DNA from: Fasciolopsis buskii
Lineage: Eukaryota > Platyhelminthes > Trematoda > Plagiorchiida > Fasciolidae
DNA length: 64,000 bases
Assembly: GCA_008360955.1 (NCBI GenBank)
Contig: LUCM01009291.1
Span: 174,571-238,570, forward strand
Direction: 5' to 3'
Shown piece after piece: positions 10,859-23,415 of this stretch (the first letter of the stretch is position 1; every line of letters starts with the position of its first letter). Position numbers and translations under genes: made by a program. The notes beneath the pieces were generated by a model. It was given only the letters and a program-made list of their open reading frames with translations, was not told the origin of the DNA and searched no databases.

Positions 10859-13767
10859 GCCTCATCGCTACAGTCGAAAAACACGAGTGTCATTGACACT
10901 CATGTGCTGGACAAAAAAGTTATAGTGAGCAGTCGATTGTTTACTCTAATAGACTTGTACTAGATCTTATTGGGTTGACTGAATCGTTTTATTGCCTGTC
11001 GTTCCGAGACGCTAACGAAAACCGAACGGGTTGGAGCAGGCACCATTATCCACTGAATGTCCGTAACACGATACACATGTCACTCTCACGTTCATTTCTT
11101 TCTCTCTTTCTTTCGTTCTGATTGATTTTCCGCGGAAGAACTAATGATTAAAAAGTCATCCGCCTAGTACACACGTTTCACCTGTTCCTGAGTAGATAAA
11201 TGTTTTCCTCACTGTTCTTTTGCACACGTGTTGTGAAAGTTGTCCTATTTTATGCGGTTCCGTGATTGTATTTTTTACGCCGCGAATCGGAAATTCATGG
11301 TTGGATTCAGGGAAATGTTTCGTTTCCTATGGGTGTTGGCTATTAAGATTTTTTTCATTTTCCACAATGGTTTCGCCACTTCTAATCTTTTGCTCACTAA
11401 ACCCTAGTAGACGAACGTTCAAAAATCCAAGCGTGCAGTCGATTCCCTTAATTTCCGTTGGATTTTTTTTCTGCAGTTCAGGGACAACAATCGAATCAAA
11501 GCAATAAATACTTCATTATTTTGACTTTCATACCGTAATTCTAACGTGCAATGTTGCACCGTGTTGTCCCTTTTTCGTCTTATGGGTTTAAATACACTGG
11601 CCACGTTATCTCTCTCATTTGGGGAAACTAGACGAAAGATTGTGTCAAATCGAGACCTGCACTCAATTTTGTTTGTCGTGACGCACATTGTTACTTTCCA
11701 CGAGATTCAGATCAATTGTGATGGGGCTTCGAGACTAAAAATGTCACCTGGATTTGTTATTAAACATCTGCAGCCTAAAGGTAAATTTTAGATATGAGCA
11801 TCTGGTAGAATTTACTTCGAGCCTGGTCTGTAAAGATTCGAAAACCCATTCAAGCATCGGTTCGCAAGTCGCCCATCAATTCTATCAGATCGGTATTATT
11901 TGTTTGTACTAATCCAAGCACGATCAACTAGATGTTACCGGAATCTCATCTTTTATCACAAATATAAGACATCTCGCATATCAGTGCCTGTTTGATTTCA
12001 GTCGTTTTTTTTTCAGTCACTTTTTGTTTAGTTCGAGTCGTCGCCCGTTAGTTCCAATCTTTGATCCGTAAAATAAGGTCACTCGCACCGGATTCGCTGA
12101 CATCAGTCAATCACGGTTCATTCGGCTCGATATTTTTACTTTCCTGTCTCCCGATCACTACTGGATGTTATATCATGGCTTTGATGTTGATTGGATGGCG
12201 AACAAGCTCGCCAGGTGTGTAATTCAATTACCTTGGATCTAAGTTTACCAGACAAATTAATCCTATTTTTCTACCGGATGTCCGTCCATCACAGTTGTCA
12301 ATCCTATTTTTCACTAGTGCAGGATTGTTTTGCGCACTGCGATTAACAGGAGTAAATTGAAATGTTTGTATCTCATCTGATTTGTTTCCTCTTAAATCTC
12401 TTATGAATTATATAAACCTTTCTTCTGTGTGATGATTCCTGTAAATAATCGTTGTAAGAATGCATGGGTTTCATTGGCCTAGTTTGAAACCGATCGCTAA
12501 ATCAGTTAGCCAGTTGTAAATATGGTAATGTTAAGTCCTGGCTACTGCCTGGCGCGTAGTCAGATAGCGGATAAGATAATGGACGTCAAATTGTTGACGA
12601 ATCGTGACTGAGGTGAGCACGGGTTTACCGAATAAGCGGCCGCGGGTAAACACCTCCAATCCCAGAGGATGTGGTAATTTTCTTCTGGTGACTGTCTTTC
12701 CTGTACACCTCCAGTAAAGTTTCTGAACGTCATAGGGATATGACGGTTGTGACCTGTCACTAACTAAGACCACAGCCTTTTCCCCTTCTGGTCCACGAAC
12801 AAAACTTCACGGCCAATGGCTTTATCTGAAATAATTAGAATGGTCAGTCTGTGATCTGTAACGATCAAAAGGTTCATGTGAATTAGAATACCGATTATAA
12901 GCCCAGAAGTTCTTGAACGCCCTATCTAGCTCCATCCACGTGCACACCACGTCTTTTAGTCAAATTTTCGGGTTTACACCTCCCATAACATCCCTCCCTT
13001 ATCGATCTGGCAATGTGGGTTGGACCTCAGGTTTGACGAACCACAAACCAAGATGTACAGTCGATCATGTGAAGGTGATAAAGTGTAGAATTATCACTTG
13101 TAAAAGAGAGAGTCCTCGTACAGATGACAAAATATCATTAGTTAGTGAAATATGTGAACATTGTGCTCACATCACCATAGAACAGCTAATAGTAAATCTT
13201 TGCAAAGTAGCCAGTTCGGAACCATAGAGTATTTACGGTGTACCCATGGGTATCGAAGTCCAGGAAGCCAAACGGGTAGTCCGCGCGGAAAGCAGATCTT
13301 TATGACCAAACTCAATCAGTCGCCAAACTTAAATTAAATACATACTTACTTCACTTTTGTGTTTGCTGGCTAGCGTATCTTTACGCCACAAAACTCGATC
13401 AATGTTTTATCGAAACACTCCTGTTTTTTTGTGTTTGCTCGTGGGCACATCCCCACCCGTGAATAATCGGTTATTTATTTGGTGACAGATGGTGAGTCAC
13501 TGTCGCTGAGCTCTTTATCATATCCGTACTGTGGAGACCTCATATGGTTCTTTGCCGCTGCAAGTTTCAAGATCATGGTTATCCTACTGTTGTTGTAGCG
13601 ACAATGGGGCATGTCCCTTCCACTGCACTCATACGTCAAGCTTTTCATGAAATATGTTCACTTGCAATTTCCCGTGGCTCTTGAAAGTAGCAAGGCGAAT
13701 CGGATCGCAGCAGCTTGGTAATAACTACCAAATTCTGATCCGTCTCTTCTAGCTGATATTCACCATA

Positions 13768-14062
13768 TTGTCTTGCTTAGATCTAACCCTAACTTTCTGT
13801 GTTGCAAAATCATCTTCAGCAGCCGCACAAAGGAAGCGCTTTATCATTATCCACTTATCACTTACCCACTCGGATCCAGATTTCAGCATCTGTGCCCTGA
13901 TTGTCTCTAACTTCAACTATCCAGGTCAAATTGGAATTCTTCCCGAAAGTGGATCGATATTTGTTTCATCTCCGCAAATCTGTAACTCTTGTTGTAATCT
14001 GTTTCTGTTACATGCTTCGTGTATGAATGCAGTGGACGGAAAGTTCTCCCAAAACTTCTAGA
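13768..14062 (+). mobile_element. Possible LINE endonuclease fragment
   Basis: An open frame of 97 codons contains a VSNFNYPG stretch near 13905-13930 that resembles the VGDFNYPGIDW block of CR1/Jockey-type APE endonucleases, with Gly-Asp changed to Ser-Asn. Downstream text to about 14700 is full of stops and may be the linker. Evidence is one motif in context, so this is a suggestion only. Confidence 0.3.
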
Positions 14063-15589
14063 GCCTATTACCCTGAAGAGCCAACAATCCGAACCTTAAA
14101 ATTCAAAGTTTCAGAGAACTAAAGAAGTTCGCAGTCAGTCATAAATGATAACGAACTGGGCGACATCACGTTGTCTCCTGCTACCAAAACAATTATCTTT
14201 TTCCCACTCGTCAATATCATTTTTCGAGGTGACAAATGGAGCGAAGATTTTCTTCATTTATTTAATGTCCATCCTCTACGTTAGTGTAGGTTCGGCGAAT
14301 AACTAAATCAATCAAATGCACAGATTAACTTCTCCGTGTGAGACTAACGTCCGTTCGGTTGTCGATGTTATCACGGGAGCTTCAGGTTCTGAACAAATCG
14401 TTGTCGTCCGCACCAATTTGGGCGGTGGAATCTCATGATCACTGTTTCAGGCCCATACAAAATAACATTTCTCATTTAATCGGAGCTCAGTAGATAATTC
14501 TGAGTTACTTAGCCATCCTCATCTAATGTCCCGAGTGAATGTTTATCTTACACTCCTCCCTACCCTCTTTGTTCCGATATTATCATGGGAAGTTGATTAT
14601 TTCATTCAATTATTGCAGGGGCTTGATAATGAATGTTTGAAAAGAATTCTCCGCTTCAACTGTCTTCTCGGCAAGTTATGAAAACTTTTTACAAATATAT
14701 CATTTTTGTCGGTATATTCGGCTGAATTCTACCATACAAAAGCAGATAGTTATATCTCCTGGATTTGGTCTTGAGAGTCCATTAATGATGACTGAGGATC
14801 GTTATTCATTTCATCCGTGTGTGTGTCTGTGTGTATGTGAGGAGGGTCATGTCACATATTTACCCTGATCAGTTTCAAATAGGGTGATCTCTATTCTTCC
14901 TATTATTACATGCCTAGAATTAGTGGTATCCACTCGAAGCTTCTAATCGATGATGACATGGTAGTAATTTACAAACGATAAGTAAATACCTGTCCAAGAG
15001 ATCGTTCAAGCTGGCTCTTCGCTCCATGCTGATAACCTACCCAGTATGTCCGAATTAGGCTAATCAGTGGTTATTTTGTTCTCCCGCTTACTTTGTATTC
15101 CAAGAATACTCTTCTATCTTTGTATTTTACCCGTGGTTGTGGTTATAGCGATTCATTTTGCGCCTTGTTAAAATTGCTAAGGCAGCTGAAATGCTCGTCA
15201 CTTTTGTGTCCCGTGCATAGTTCATTCGAAGTTTGTTTTGATGTAGACGAATTTTGCAGTTCACATATATTTACACGTGTATACACACAAACAAGTTATG
15301 CACATGTATATACAAGTATTTACCTGTGCACAGTGTACACAGTACACATCTACCGGTTGCAAACTATGTGCTGTATTGTTCTGTATACTTGAATAATGTG
15401 TGGTGTTACCGGGTTCTTTAGTTCTGTGTTCATCTTTCTGATTGGTCCAGTTCACAGAGGAAACCTGCATTAACCTTTGGATGTTACGTACACTTAATGT
15501 GCATGCATTTAAGCAAACGTGTACACAGATTTTTAGGCTCTGTCTGTTCGCACGTGAGAGGTCAAACGAATTTATTTTAGTTTTCCGCT

Positions 15590-17165
15590 ATGTCTTCGAC
15601 GATTTCATTCGTCCGTGAGCAGCCTAGTTCCTTTCAGTCACAACAAGAATGCACCTTGACGTGGTGTGACGGCTTGCATGCCTCTATGATCCAACGAGTT
15701 ATACAGGATGATTTATCTAAAGCCCAAGATCCAATCACGCCTGGAAAGTTAATGGGTAGAGGCCTGACGAAGTAGTCTCCTGGTCCTCCAAGTTGGGGGT
15801 TGATCTGAGTTAGCAGCTCAGTCGTAAAAACGAGTGGAAGACTAATTGATCGAAGTAGATGGGCGCCCACTCAGCTATTCCCCGCTGCCTTGCGGTCAGG
15901 TTCTTGTTAGAACCAAAGGCTTTGGTTGAGAACCCTAATCGTTCTTCTGCTTAGCGGCTGGACTCCCTAGCAGTACCCGTCCATTATTCCCCATGAGTTA
16001 CACGCCTGCAAATAATTCCATACTGCATCGGTTGTCGCGCAGACTAATCAGGACCGCGCTGCCCATTGCATCGAGCAAGGTAGGGTGCGTAGTGATAAGT
16101 ATGCTACTGCTCAGAGTTCCCTCTCTTTTATTCAACCTGTCTCTTCTGTCTCCAACCCAATCTGTTTGCCCCTTCTGCCTACCCATAGTATCTCCATTGA
16201 TAACACGCCCGGTACTCGCAACGGTTTATTGTCAAGTAGTGTAGTAGGTGGTTTTCAGTCTGTTAGCTCACATTTTCTCAAGCCTCGTCAGCCTCTGAAT
16301 CTGGGTTCGTTCAATGTGCGCACTTCAATGCATGTTGGCCAACAGGCGTGTTTGGCTCTGACAGTGGATTGACTCACTTTCGATTGATGTCTGCTGTGTG
16401 AGTGAAACACGAATTGAGGATTCGAGTAGAGTAGATTAATTCAACTAACTGCGCCAAATGTCTCGTGAGGGTATTTTCTTCGCACTTCAGGAGACGAAGC
16501 AGCTCAAGCTTTGGGTCAACGTGGTGTAGGAATAGTCTTGAGTGAGAATGCCGAAGCAGCCCTTCTAGACTGGATGCCGCTTAACGACCACCAACGTCTA
16601 CGTTTTAATGGCTAGGATTGGATGGAGCGACCGGGTAAGTAATGTGGATGTGAGGAATCTAGTGCTAGAATGTCTTGTATTCCACTGGCCCGGTGAATTA
16701 TGGCCTGACCTGTTGCGTTTACACCCTGGATTTGTACGCAATCTTTGCGCCTTCTTGACGAGTGCTTGTCCATCCCGACTGGCAACGAGTACAATGATGC
16801 ACGACCCGCAACGAGATGTGAATCCCATGGAAGCTTGTGTAGGGATCTCGAGATATGATGGACTCAACGAGCTTTGGAGGTTGAACGTGCTGTCACTGCG
16901 GAATATTCCTGCAAGCTGTTTCACTTCATCCGAGTTACCAGTAGGAGCGCATTAGATGTGAGCCATACGTTGTGTGAAGCTGACGATTCGTCTATCCACA
17001 AACTGCAGCGACGTCGTATGTGGTGGGCAGAGCACTTCCAGGCACAGTTCAGCTGGCCCTCAGCATCAGCGTCTCCCGCAGCTATTCCGACAAGCGTCCA
17101 GTGGCTTATTACAACAGATACACAAACTAATTTGGTGATCCTCAGGGAGATCCGAGGGCTGCTTT
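15590..17165 (+). mobile_element. RTE-type LINE, rearranged 5' half (leader, endonuclease start, RT-thumb piece, linker)
   Basis: 15780-15990 matches the leader found upstream of other RTE copies (ccgctgccttgcgg...aaccaaagg). A long frame opens at 15993 (MSYTPANNS) and shifts. The endonuclease start QPLNLGSFNVRTSM is at about 16290-16330. Near 16525-16580 a GVGIVLSENAEAALLDW stretch is the middle of the endonuclease. At about 16608 the text jumps to MARIGWSDRVSNVDVRNLVLE, which belongs to the RT thumb, and then near 17015-17065 to WWAEHFQAQFSWP, part of the linker between endonuclease and RT. The domain order is therefore not the ancestral one. It lies inside the ILK intron and is dead. Confidence 0.78.
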
Positions 17166-17439
17166 AATCCGTTTCGTGTAATGGTTCCAACATCTCTCTT
17201 TCAGTTTTCTTGAGACATCGTTTTATTGCCACATTCATCGATTGTCTTGGCTGAATTTCGTTCCGTGGACTTTTTCTCCTGGGCTTATCCACTAGTTGTT
17301 TGTTTTCGGTCCCTCTCATTTTGAAATTTCTCCCATTGCATGCGACTTTGTTTTTCTCTTTCACCTCAGGAGTTTTTCACCTCAACTCATCTTCGGCTAT
17401 GTTAGGCTCTAATTCACTAGCATTTAGGTGCTGCAATTA

Positions 17440-17740
17440 TCTGTGCGATGTAGCCTTGTCTGCTTTATTTTTCTGTCCTTGATTGCATTCACAAAAGGCT
17501 ATCCGTTTGATCATTGGCTCTTCCTTCACATCTACTTTACATTCACCAGTCCATCGTCGGGTGATTGGTCCGCTTCCCCTGTTATTTTGGCATTGTGTTG
17601 GATTTCGTTCTTCGATATTTTCCTCGACAGTTCCTTCTGCAACCTGCTCGTGCCCTTCTTACCAATTTTATGCTACTATGTATCATGGTTCTGTTTTCTT
17701 TTTTGCCCGGAATTTAGCGTCGTAGGCTTGTCCCACTTGT
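17440..17740 (+). mobile_element. CR1/Jockey-like LINE, C-terminal fragment
   Basis: A frame near 17490-17560 reads KAIRLIIGSSFTSTL then SPVHRRVIGPL. This is the QxKAxRLIxDPxLTxxLxxLxHRR block at the C-terminus of a LINE reverse transcriptase, and the same block occurs at 36100-36640. The overlapping hydrophobic frame of 145 codons on this strand (17428-17865) is probably an out-of-frame reading. Confidence 0.55.
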
Positions 17741-19269
17741 TTTTCCACTCGCCCACAGCCCATCTCTCTGCAAAATCGAGACCCGTAAACTGGCTCTTAC
17801 GTGAATTAATGTTGCCCCACATTTTCATATTATACTGGGGTTTACTAGTTTATACTATGCTTTAGTGTGTAATGAAAAAAGAATCCAATGCGCTTATTTA
17901 TTCATTAATCCTGGTGAGTGGTGCCTCCAATTCGGCTGTGCATCTTTTTTTGGCATCGTTCCTACTTCGGGATTTCGTTTCTTACCGAGCTGTGACAGAC
18001 CACGGATGGGACTCTTTCATCCGTCCTAAGTAACTGGGTATTTTTTGACCAAATCTTGAATTCTAAAAGTCATTTACATTAATTTTTCCACTTAATTTCC
18101 ATTCCGTCTTGCAGTGATTGATTCAGTTTCACCAGCGTCGTTCATTTGATCATATCCGTTTGTCAGTATCGAATCCCAGATCGACCAAACACTTTAATGG
18201 TAGAGGGCAGTTTGTTTTCACTTGGATCAGTAGCACGTTTGATCAATTGAAACCCTGGGTGGCTTCATGCCACTCCAAGTTTTAGGGTTATGGTTACCCA
18301 GTCTACTTCCTATGGTCTAGCGACCGTATAGTCTATCGGGTACGTCCTTTCCTCTCTTAATTGTGAAATCAGGTAAAGCAAGTTCAACTCCTGGTATTAT
18401 CGATCATTTAGACGGTGAACAGCCGTGCGGTCTAACTCAGCTGGGTATGTCACCAAAAATGTTGGCAGTTATGTTTCATTAGTCTCGGTTCCCAGGTATC
18501 TTAGTAAGTACTTGATATGTTCACAAGGTGAGGACGTGCATAATGTCTGTTTGTTTAATAGTAAAACGTGCAACAGTCATAGCTCAGCCTACATTCGGTG
18601 GTCAAGTAATTATTGTGGTACTCCGTTTCAACGTCCCCATCACAGCGGAAGTTAAACCTTGACTTGATGTAATACATCGCGTACCTGATCGACTCAAAGA
18701 GCTATCCAGGATGGTTTCCTAAGCCGAAGACCTAATTATGTCGGACCAGTCAACGGATATGGGTCAGCGACCAGCTTCAAAGAACCCCTGGTGAGCCCAC
18801 CCCAGCGAACAAATACTGGGAGAAGAAGTTTACCCGGCACAACTTCACTGATTGGACGTAAGGGTGGCGTAGTTGAGGTTTCTCTTGTTGGTAAGACAAT
18901 TCATCTTACATCATTGGGTGACTATCACTTATCACTTATCCGACTTCGCTTGCCATATTGGGTTGATGGCTCAGTGAATTTAAGACGACAACGGTGTTTT
19001 AATTCACGCACTGGGTGAGACAAAGGAAAAGAAGAAGAACAACAACAACAAGAACAATGCGGATAATGAGTGACAGATCTGAACAAGCCCCTTCACAGGT
19101 GCTGTAGTCACATTTCCGTGCTGAGTCAATGCCCCATTGTCTTGAGGTTGAGAGTAGTGAGTCAAATGTGTCCGATTAGAATTCCCAAAGAGAAAGCGAA
19201 TACAGATCATGCGCCGTTGGATTCGTGACGAAGGAGAAGAAAAATGGAGAGAAAAGAAAGATGAAACGG

Positions 19270-19910
19270 CGTAGCATTCAACACAAACGCTTACCCTTCC
19301 GTTCTCCACGTTCACATTAGTAATCCATCAAGATCCATGGTTCCTCAGTGGAGTAGACGCTATCCGGGCGCTCAAGTCGAATTAGAGGGTTGCACTAGAG
19401 AATGCTGTTCCAGACTTTTGATTAAAGAGCCTAACCTAGAGGGTAGTAGGACAACCTGAGGGTCTCGTAGCCTACTGAGAATCGGTGGCTGGTTATTCAA
19501 CCGATTCGCCCTTCAAATGAAGCTGGAATCCCTGGGTACGCAGTACTTCCCTTCGCCACGAATGCTGATAAGCTTACTGCTGTGTGTTTCTTGCGCCTCT
19601 CGTGGTTGGTTTAGGACTAGAGTTCGTCCATCTCCCTCAGACTGACTGTCAACGGTCAACCAACTTGGCGGAGAGCGCTGGGCGTCCTCCTTCGATCCGA
19701 CATCCTGGTAGAGAAACTTTCACGAGAATGCAGTGCGTAAGCTCCTTCTGAACAGGAAATTTGAGACTCAGACACTTGGGAGCATTTTGACACAGATTCA
19801 GGGCCGAAAATATTCATTCCCATAGGTACTAAAACGTTCAAAGGAAATTCTTGATGGAGGCTATCCTTCGGATTTCTCATCCCATGGGATTTAAGAAATT
19901 CAACTGTTTC
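19270..19910 (-). repeat. RTE leader module, copy 1
   Basis: On the - strand this aligns over about 570 nt with 30480-31060. Shared landmarks in order are a ...SKCSQV... coding stretch, a frame ending in RQVG and a stop at about 19656 (HRVG stop in the other copy), cctaaaccaaccacgag, tttgaagggcg, tgaataaccagccaccg, tggtagg-type CTACC boxes, and accatggatcttgatgg. Part of it also aligns with the leader at 15780-15990, which precedes an RTE endonuclease, so I read it as the 5' region of an RTE element. No downstream RTE body is visible next to this copy. Confidence 0.6.
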
Positions 19911-22439
19911 ACAACATCATGTCTCGAAAAATTGAAAAAGAAGTGCGCCGCAGTAGAATGCACAAAAAATTGAATTGATGTCGGTACAGAAAAGTATTTG
20001 ATGCAGTTCGCTGCGCTCATTCCGGATTGAAATTTCCTTGTGCCTTATGATGACTTAAGAATAAACTTGCTATATAACTCGATGGTTTTAATGCATTTCG
20101 CTGTTCTTATGGTAACCGCCAGATTGTCTTTCAGAGTGTTTCATTGTTCCAATGCATGACGTAGCACCCGCACTCGTTACTGGCGTGTTATGTGGTCATA
20201 GGTTCCTTTTTGGCACAGGTAACGATATATAGACAAATCACTGAGAGGCACCTAGTTTAGCGTAACGACTGGGATTTGAGCTTTTTTTTCGTCAGCCGAC
20301 CGTTTCATCGATCTGACAAACCAAAGTTCACGAGTTAAATTATACCTCTAATTTGATTGCGAATTGTATCCGCTTTGTTCCGTTTTATTGTTCCCTCGAT
20401 GTATCGATATTTCCCGGTTCAGTCGGGCGTCAGCAGTCACACTACTGGTTAACTACTTTCTCATGCCTTTGTTTTGGCAGAAGAATAACTGATTGAATTC
20501 AAGTAACTCATTTTCTCATGCCGCTGAGGGCAAATTTCGTAATGAAACAGTTGCGGCATGTGGTAAGACCGGAGGCGGATATAGACATACTGCAATGGAT
20601 TGAATGTGACAAGGGAATACTAAGATAATAATGGGATTTATGAACACAAATTGTGTGCTATCAGTGACGACAAGCTCTGGGTTCACCTTCTCCCGGCCCG
20701 TGAATTATGCCTAAACGAACATGACAGAGCATAAAGCGGTTCTACTTTTATGTGAAAATGTGAAAGGTGAACAATCCTCAAAATTGAACCAACTAGTGAA
20801 TGGGAAAAAACTTTGGCTAATACAGCGTTAACACAATGGGTCGACAGCTACCTGTTTGATAATCTGTCGAACGTTTATCCTGGTTTTGTGAACATTTTTG
20901 TGTGTTCATAATCAATCTGAAGACGAAATGCGTCAAAATGCGATCAGGTGTTGAAGACGGAAGCATTTCAGATATGTATTTAATAGAATAACAAACATGT
21001 TTGCATATCATGCGCCTCGTAGTATGACAAGTAACGATAGCATCTTTGCCCTAGGTCTTTGTCGGATTTTCAAATTCCAGTCAGTTGTGAAAAATTCGAT
21101 GCCACTCACATGTCATGACCGTCAGCCAACCGGTTTCAATGCTCGTGATCATTAGTGATGTGCCGAAGGATCATTTTTTTTTGAAGACGGTCACTGTTTG
21201 ACACACAGCTACCTGTTGTACCGAACGTCTGACATGATAGCCGTAGGTGTAATGGTACCCAGTTCTTTGTGTTCTATTGCGTACGAAAATGTCACATTTC
21301 AGCTACGCATCTTCTTACGTGTGCCCTATCGTTTTGGTCGCCACTTTGCGAGGTCATCTAGTTCAGACGGTAGTATATGAAAGCGTAAAGTGACCAAAAG
21401 AAAAGGAAATCCTGATTCAAAATCTTGTGTGTGACGGAAGATTTGGATCCCCAGTATGTCAGTCACTGTAGTTTCTTTAACCATCTGTTGCATATATCCT
21501 GTGAGTTTTGTCGTGTGAATCCGATCTTGAATCAGTCACGGTTGTCTGATTGCAGATTTCCAACGAAGCTATCCCACCAAGCAGCACCACTACCCAACCT
21601 CTACCCCATTGGAAACCAAAAGATCTGCAACAGCAACAAACCGGTTGCACAGTATTCCATCGTTTTTATTGGTTAATCGAACGCATATATTGAATCATGA
21701 ACCGTTTCGTAACCGTCGTATTTGTTCAGGTTCGTTCAGGAAGGTATTGATACTCCCCCTATGGCAAAATCTATCTTTTCCATTTCTCACGTTCAGGAAT
21801 TTGTTTGCAAACATGCTTAAGATCTTCCTCAGGTTGAAACTCACTCCATTCTTCACGGAAACAAACCGTAAATGAATATACCATATGCGCATCTGTATAT
21901 TCACTCACTTCTCACTCATTTTGAACTGATCGGTTAAGAACGTCACGAATTACACAATTATGTTCTGTTTCTCAAAAACAGAAATTCTCTCGTTTTGGTT
22001 TGTCTCTTGCATTACAAAGTTGGTTGCCAGGAGGAGATTTTAGAGATGCAAAAAAAAACCGTGCGCCTACTTCGCAGCTTCGGCTTGTCCCTTCTGAGTG
22101 ATATTTATTTGGCTTTCCCCTGTCTCTTCTTAGACTTCGTGCAGTTTTCGTATGTTCTAGCTCTTAATTCCTAAGTTACGCTTCCTATCGCTTTAATAGA
22201 TCTTATTCGTTTGCTTCATCTATTTGTTAGCTACGTCAGTTATCCTGTGTCACATTACTTACTGACTGAATCCAAATCCGTCCAACGAACGTGAGAGCAT
22301 CAGACTAACTTCCCTATTGTTACGGTCTCGTTAATGTTGTTTGTCGCAGATGTTTGCTTCACAATAGTCTCCAAAAAAATGGCCATCCTATCTGACCTCG
22401 GTTTTTTTTACGCGCAGTCCCATCACACCCTTGGCATGT

Positions 22440-22560
22440 GTTGTGGTAACGTGACACCTATCAAGCCAGGTGCTGGTTACGAGGTTCAGATGTCCACCAC
22501 CTCGAGGATCATAGGTTCGTATCCCAGGCGCGTTAGTCGTTTCGGTAGCAAATAGTAATT
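22440..22560 (+). repeat. tRNA-like (SINE-like) sequence, weak
   Basis: A box-B-like GGTTCGTATCCC at about 22513-22524 is preceded, about 40 nt upstream, by a possible box A in AAGCCAGGTGCTGG. The body after it (tagtaattcgttgtcg) partly matches tagtaattcgttgcatcg at 10672. Cloverleaf pairing is poor. It may be another SINE family or chance. Confidence 0.3.
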
Positions 22561-23253
22561 CGTTGTCGTTAGTATCATTACCGCTTTGAATCATGTGCGA
22601 TTTTATGTGATCTTATGCCACTCTAGGTTTCAGTATCATAGCTACTAATTCTGTCCGCGTTTTAGGTACTAGCGACTGTGAGATATATCCCTTCAGCATG
22701 TATGCGGTAAAAAAGAAGTTACTCCTTGACTTTGCGGGTAATCGAGTCACTTAAGGTAGCTTTTCTAAATGCTTACAACTGAGCTGCAAGAAAGCGTAGT
22801 GGAGTCAGGCTGACAGTTGTAATAAACTAGTTTTGTATTCGGAAACTATAGTTTTGTCTCTTATCGAGCGTACTTTTTTGCATTTCATCCAATTAATGGA
22901 ATCATCCCTGTTTTTCCTCCTTGGTCTGTTCTTTTCGTGTCGATTTTCCTTTCTTAATGCCGTTCTTTTGTTGTTCATGTCAGTATTGTTGGCTTAGACT
23001 TCACAGTTTAGTGTTGTTTGGTCATAATTTTTGAGAACTGCACCGGTCAGTGGTCCCCTAATGGCCCATTCCTGGTGCTTTTTTTGTAGTGGTTCATTGG
23101 ACTAATGGCCCTAGTGTTGTGCGTATGCGAATCCAAACTCCTCGTCATAAAAGTCATTTTGTTCGTGGTCTCTTTTCTTCTCGTCTGGTACTCGTGATTT
23201 CTATCGTTTCTCATTTTAACTTGCATCCCTAACCTCCCTGTTTTATTTTTTAG

Positions 23254-23415
23254 GTAGCAACAGAAAGTCTTCGATTACCTATACCGAATCATTTGAACCC
23301 ACGGATCGCACGCCTGATTGATCTTTGCCTTAAAGAAGATCCGGGAAAGCGACCTCGATTCGATTCACAGCTGATTCAACTGTTGGACAAAATGCGCGAA
23401 CGCGCCGGTCAGTAA
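23254..23415 (+). CDS. ILK: Integrin-linked kinase, terminal coding exon and stop
   Basis: The exon starts after a pyrimidine-rich tract ending ttttttag and codes for 53 residues: VATESLRLPIPNHLNP, then RLIDLCLKEDPGKRPRFDS, then a leucine-rich end LLDKMRERAGQ and TAA at 23413-23415. Human ILK has VALEGLRPTIPPGISP, LMKICMNEDPAKRPKFD and ILEKMQDK in these places, so both the order and the spacing to the end of the protein agree. The Arg in KRPRFD is the conserved kinase subdomain XI arginine. The reading frame joins exactly to the exon at 3383-3513. The protein ends three residues later than the human one, by my memory of the latter. No canonical AATAAA is obvious just downstream. Confidence 0.92.
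   Translation, partial: VATESLRLPIPNHLNPRIARLIDLCLKEDPGKRPRFDSQLIQLLDKMRERAGQ

Larger units (their letters stand above)
3514..23253 (+). other. ILK: Last ILK intron, about 19.7 kb, packed with retroelements
   Basis: The donor is caa|GTAAGT at 3514 and the acceptor is ttttttAG at 23252-23253. Joining GGA ATG CAA to GTA GCA ACA keeps the frame and rebuilds the IGMxVA stretch expected in ILK. The intron holds at least two CR1/Jockey-like LINE copies, several RTE pieces on both strands and tRNA-like sequences, listed separately. Parts with no assignment include 7421-8479, 8896-9749, 9928-13767, 14701-15589, 17741-19269 and 19911-22440; short open frames there show no recognisable family. Confidence 0.88.

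Noticed and set aside
17428..17865. A hydrophobic 145-codon frame resembling a membrane protein
   Set aside because: T-rich intron sequence gives hydrophobic codons. The overlapping frame carries a LINE C-terminal motif.
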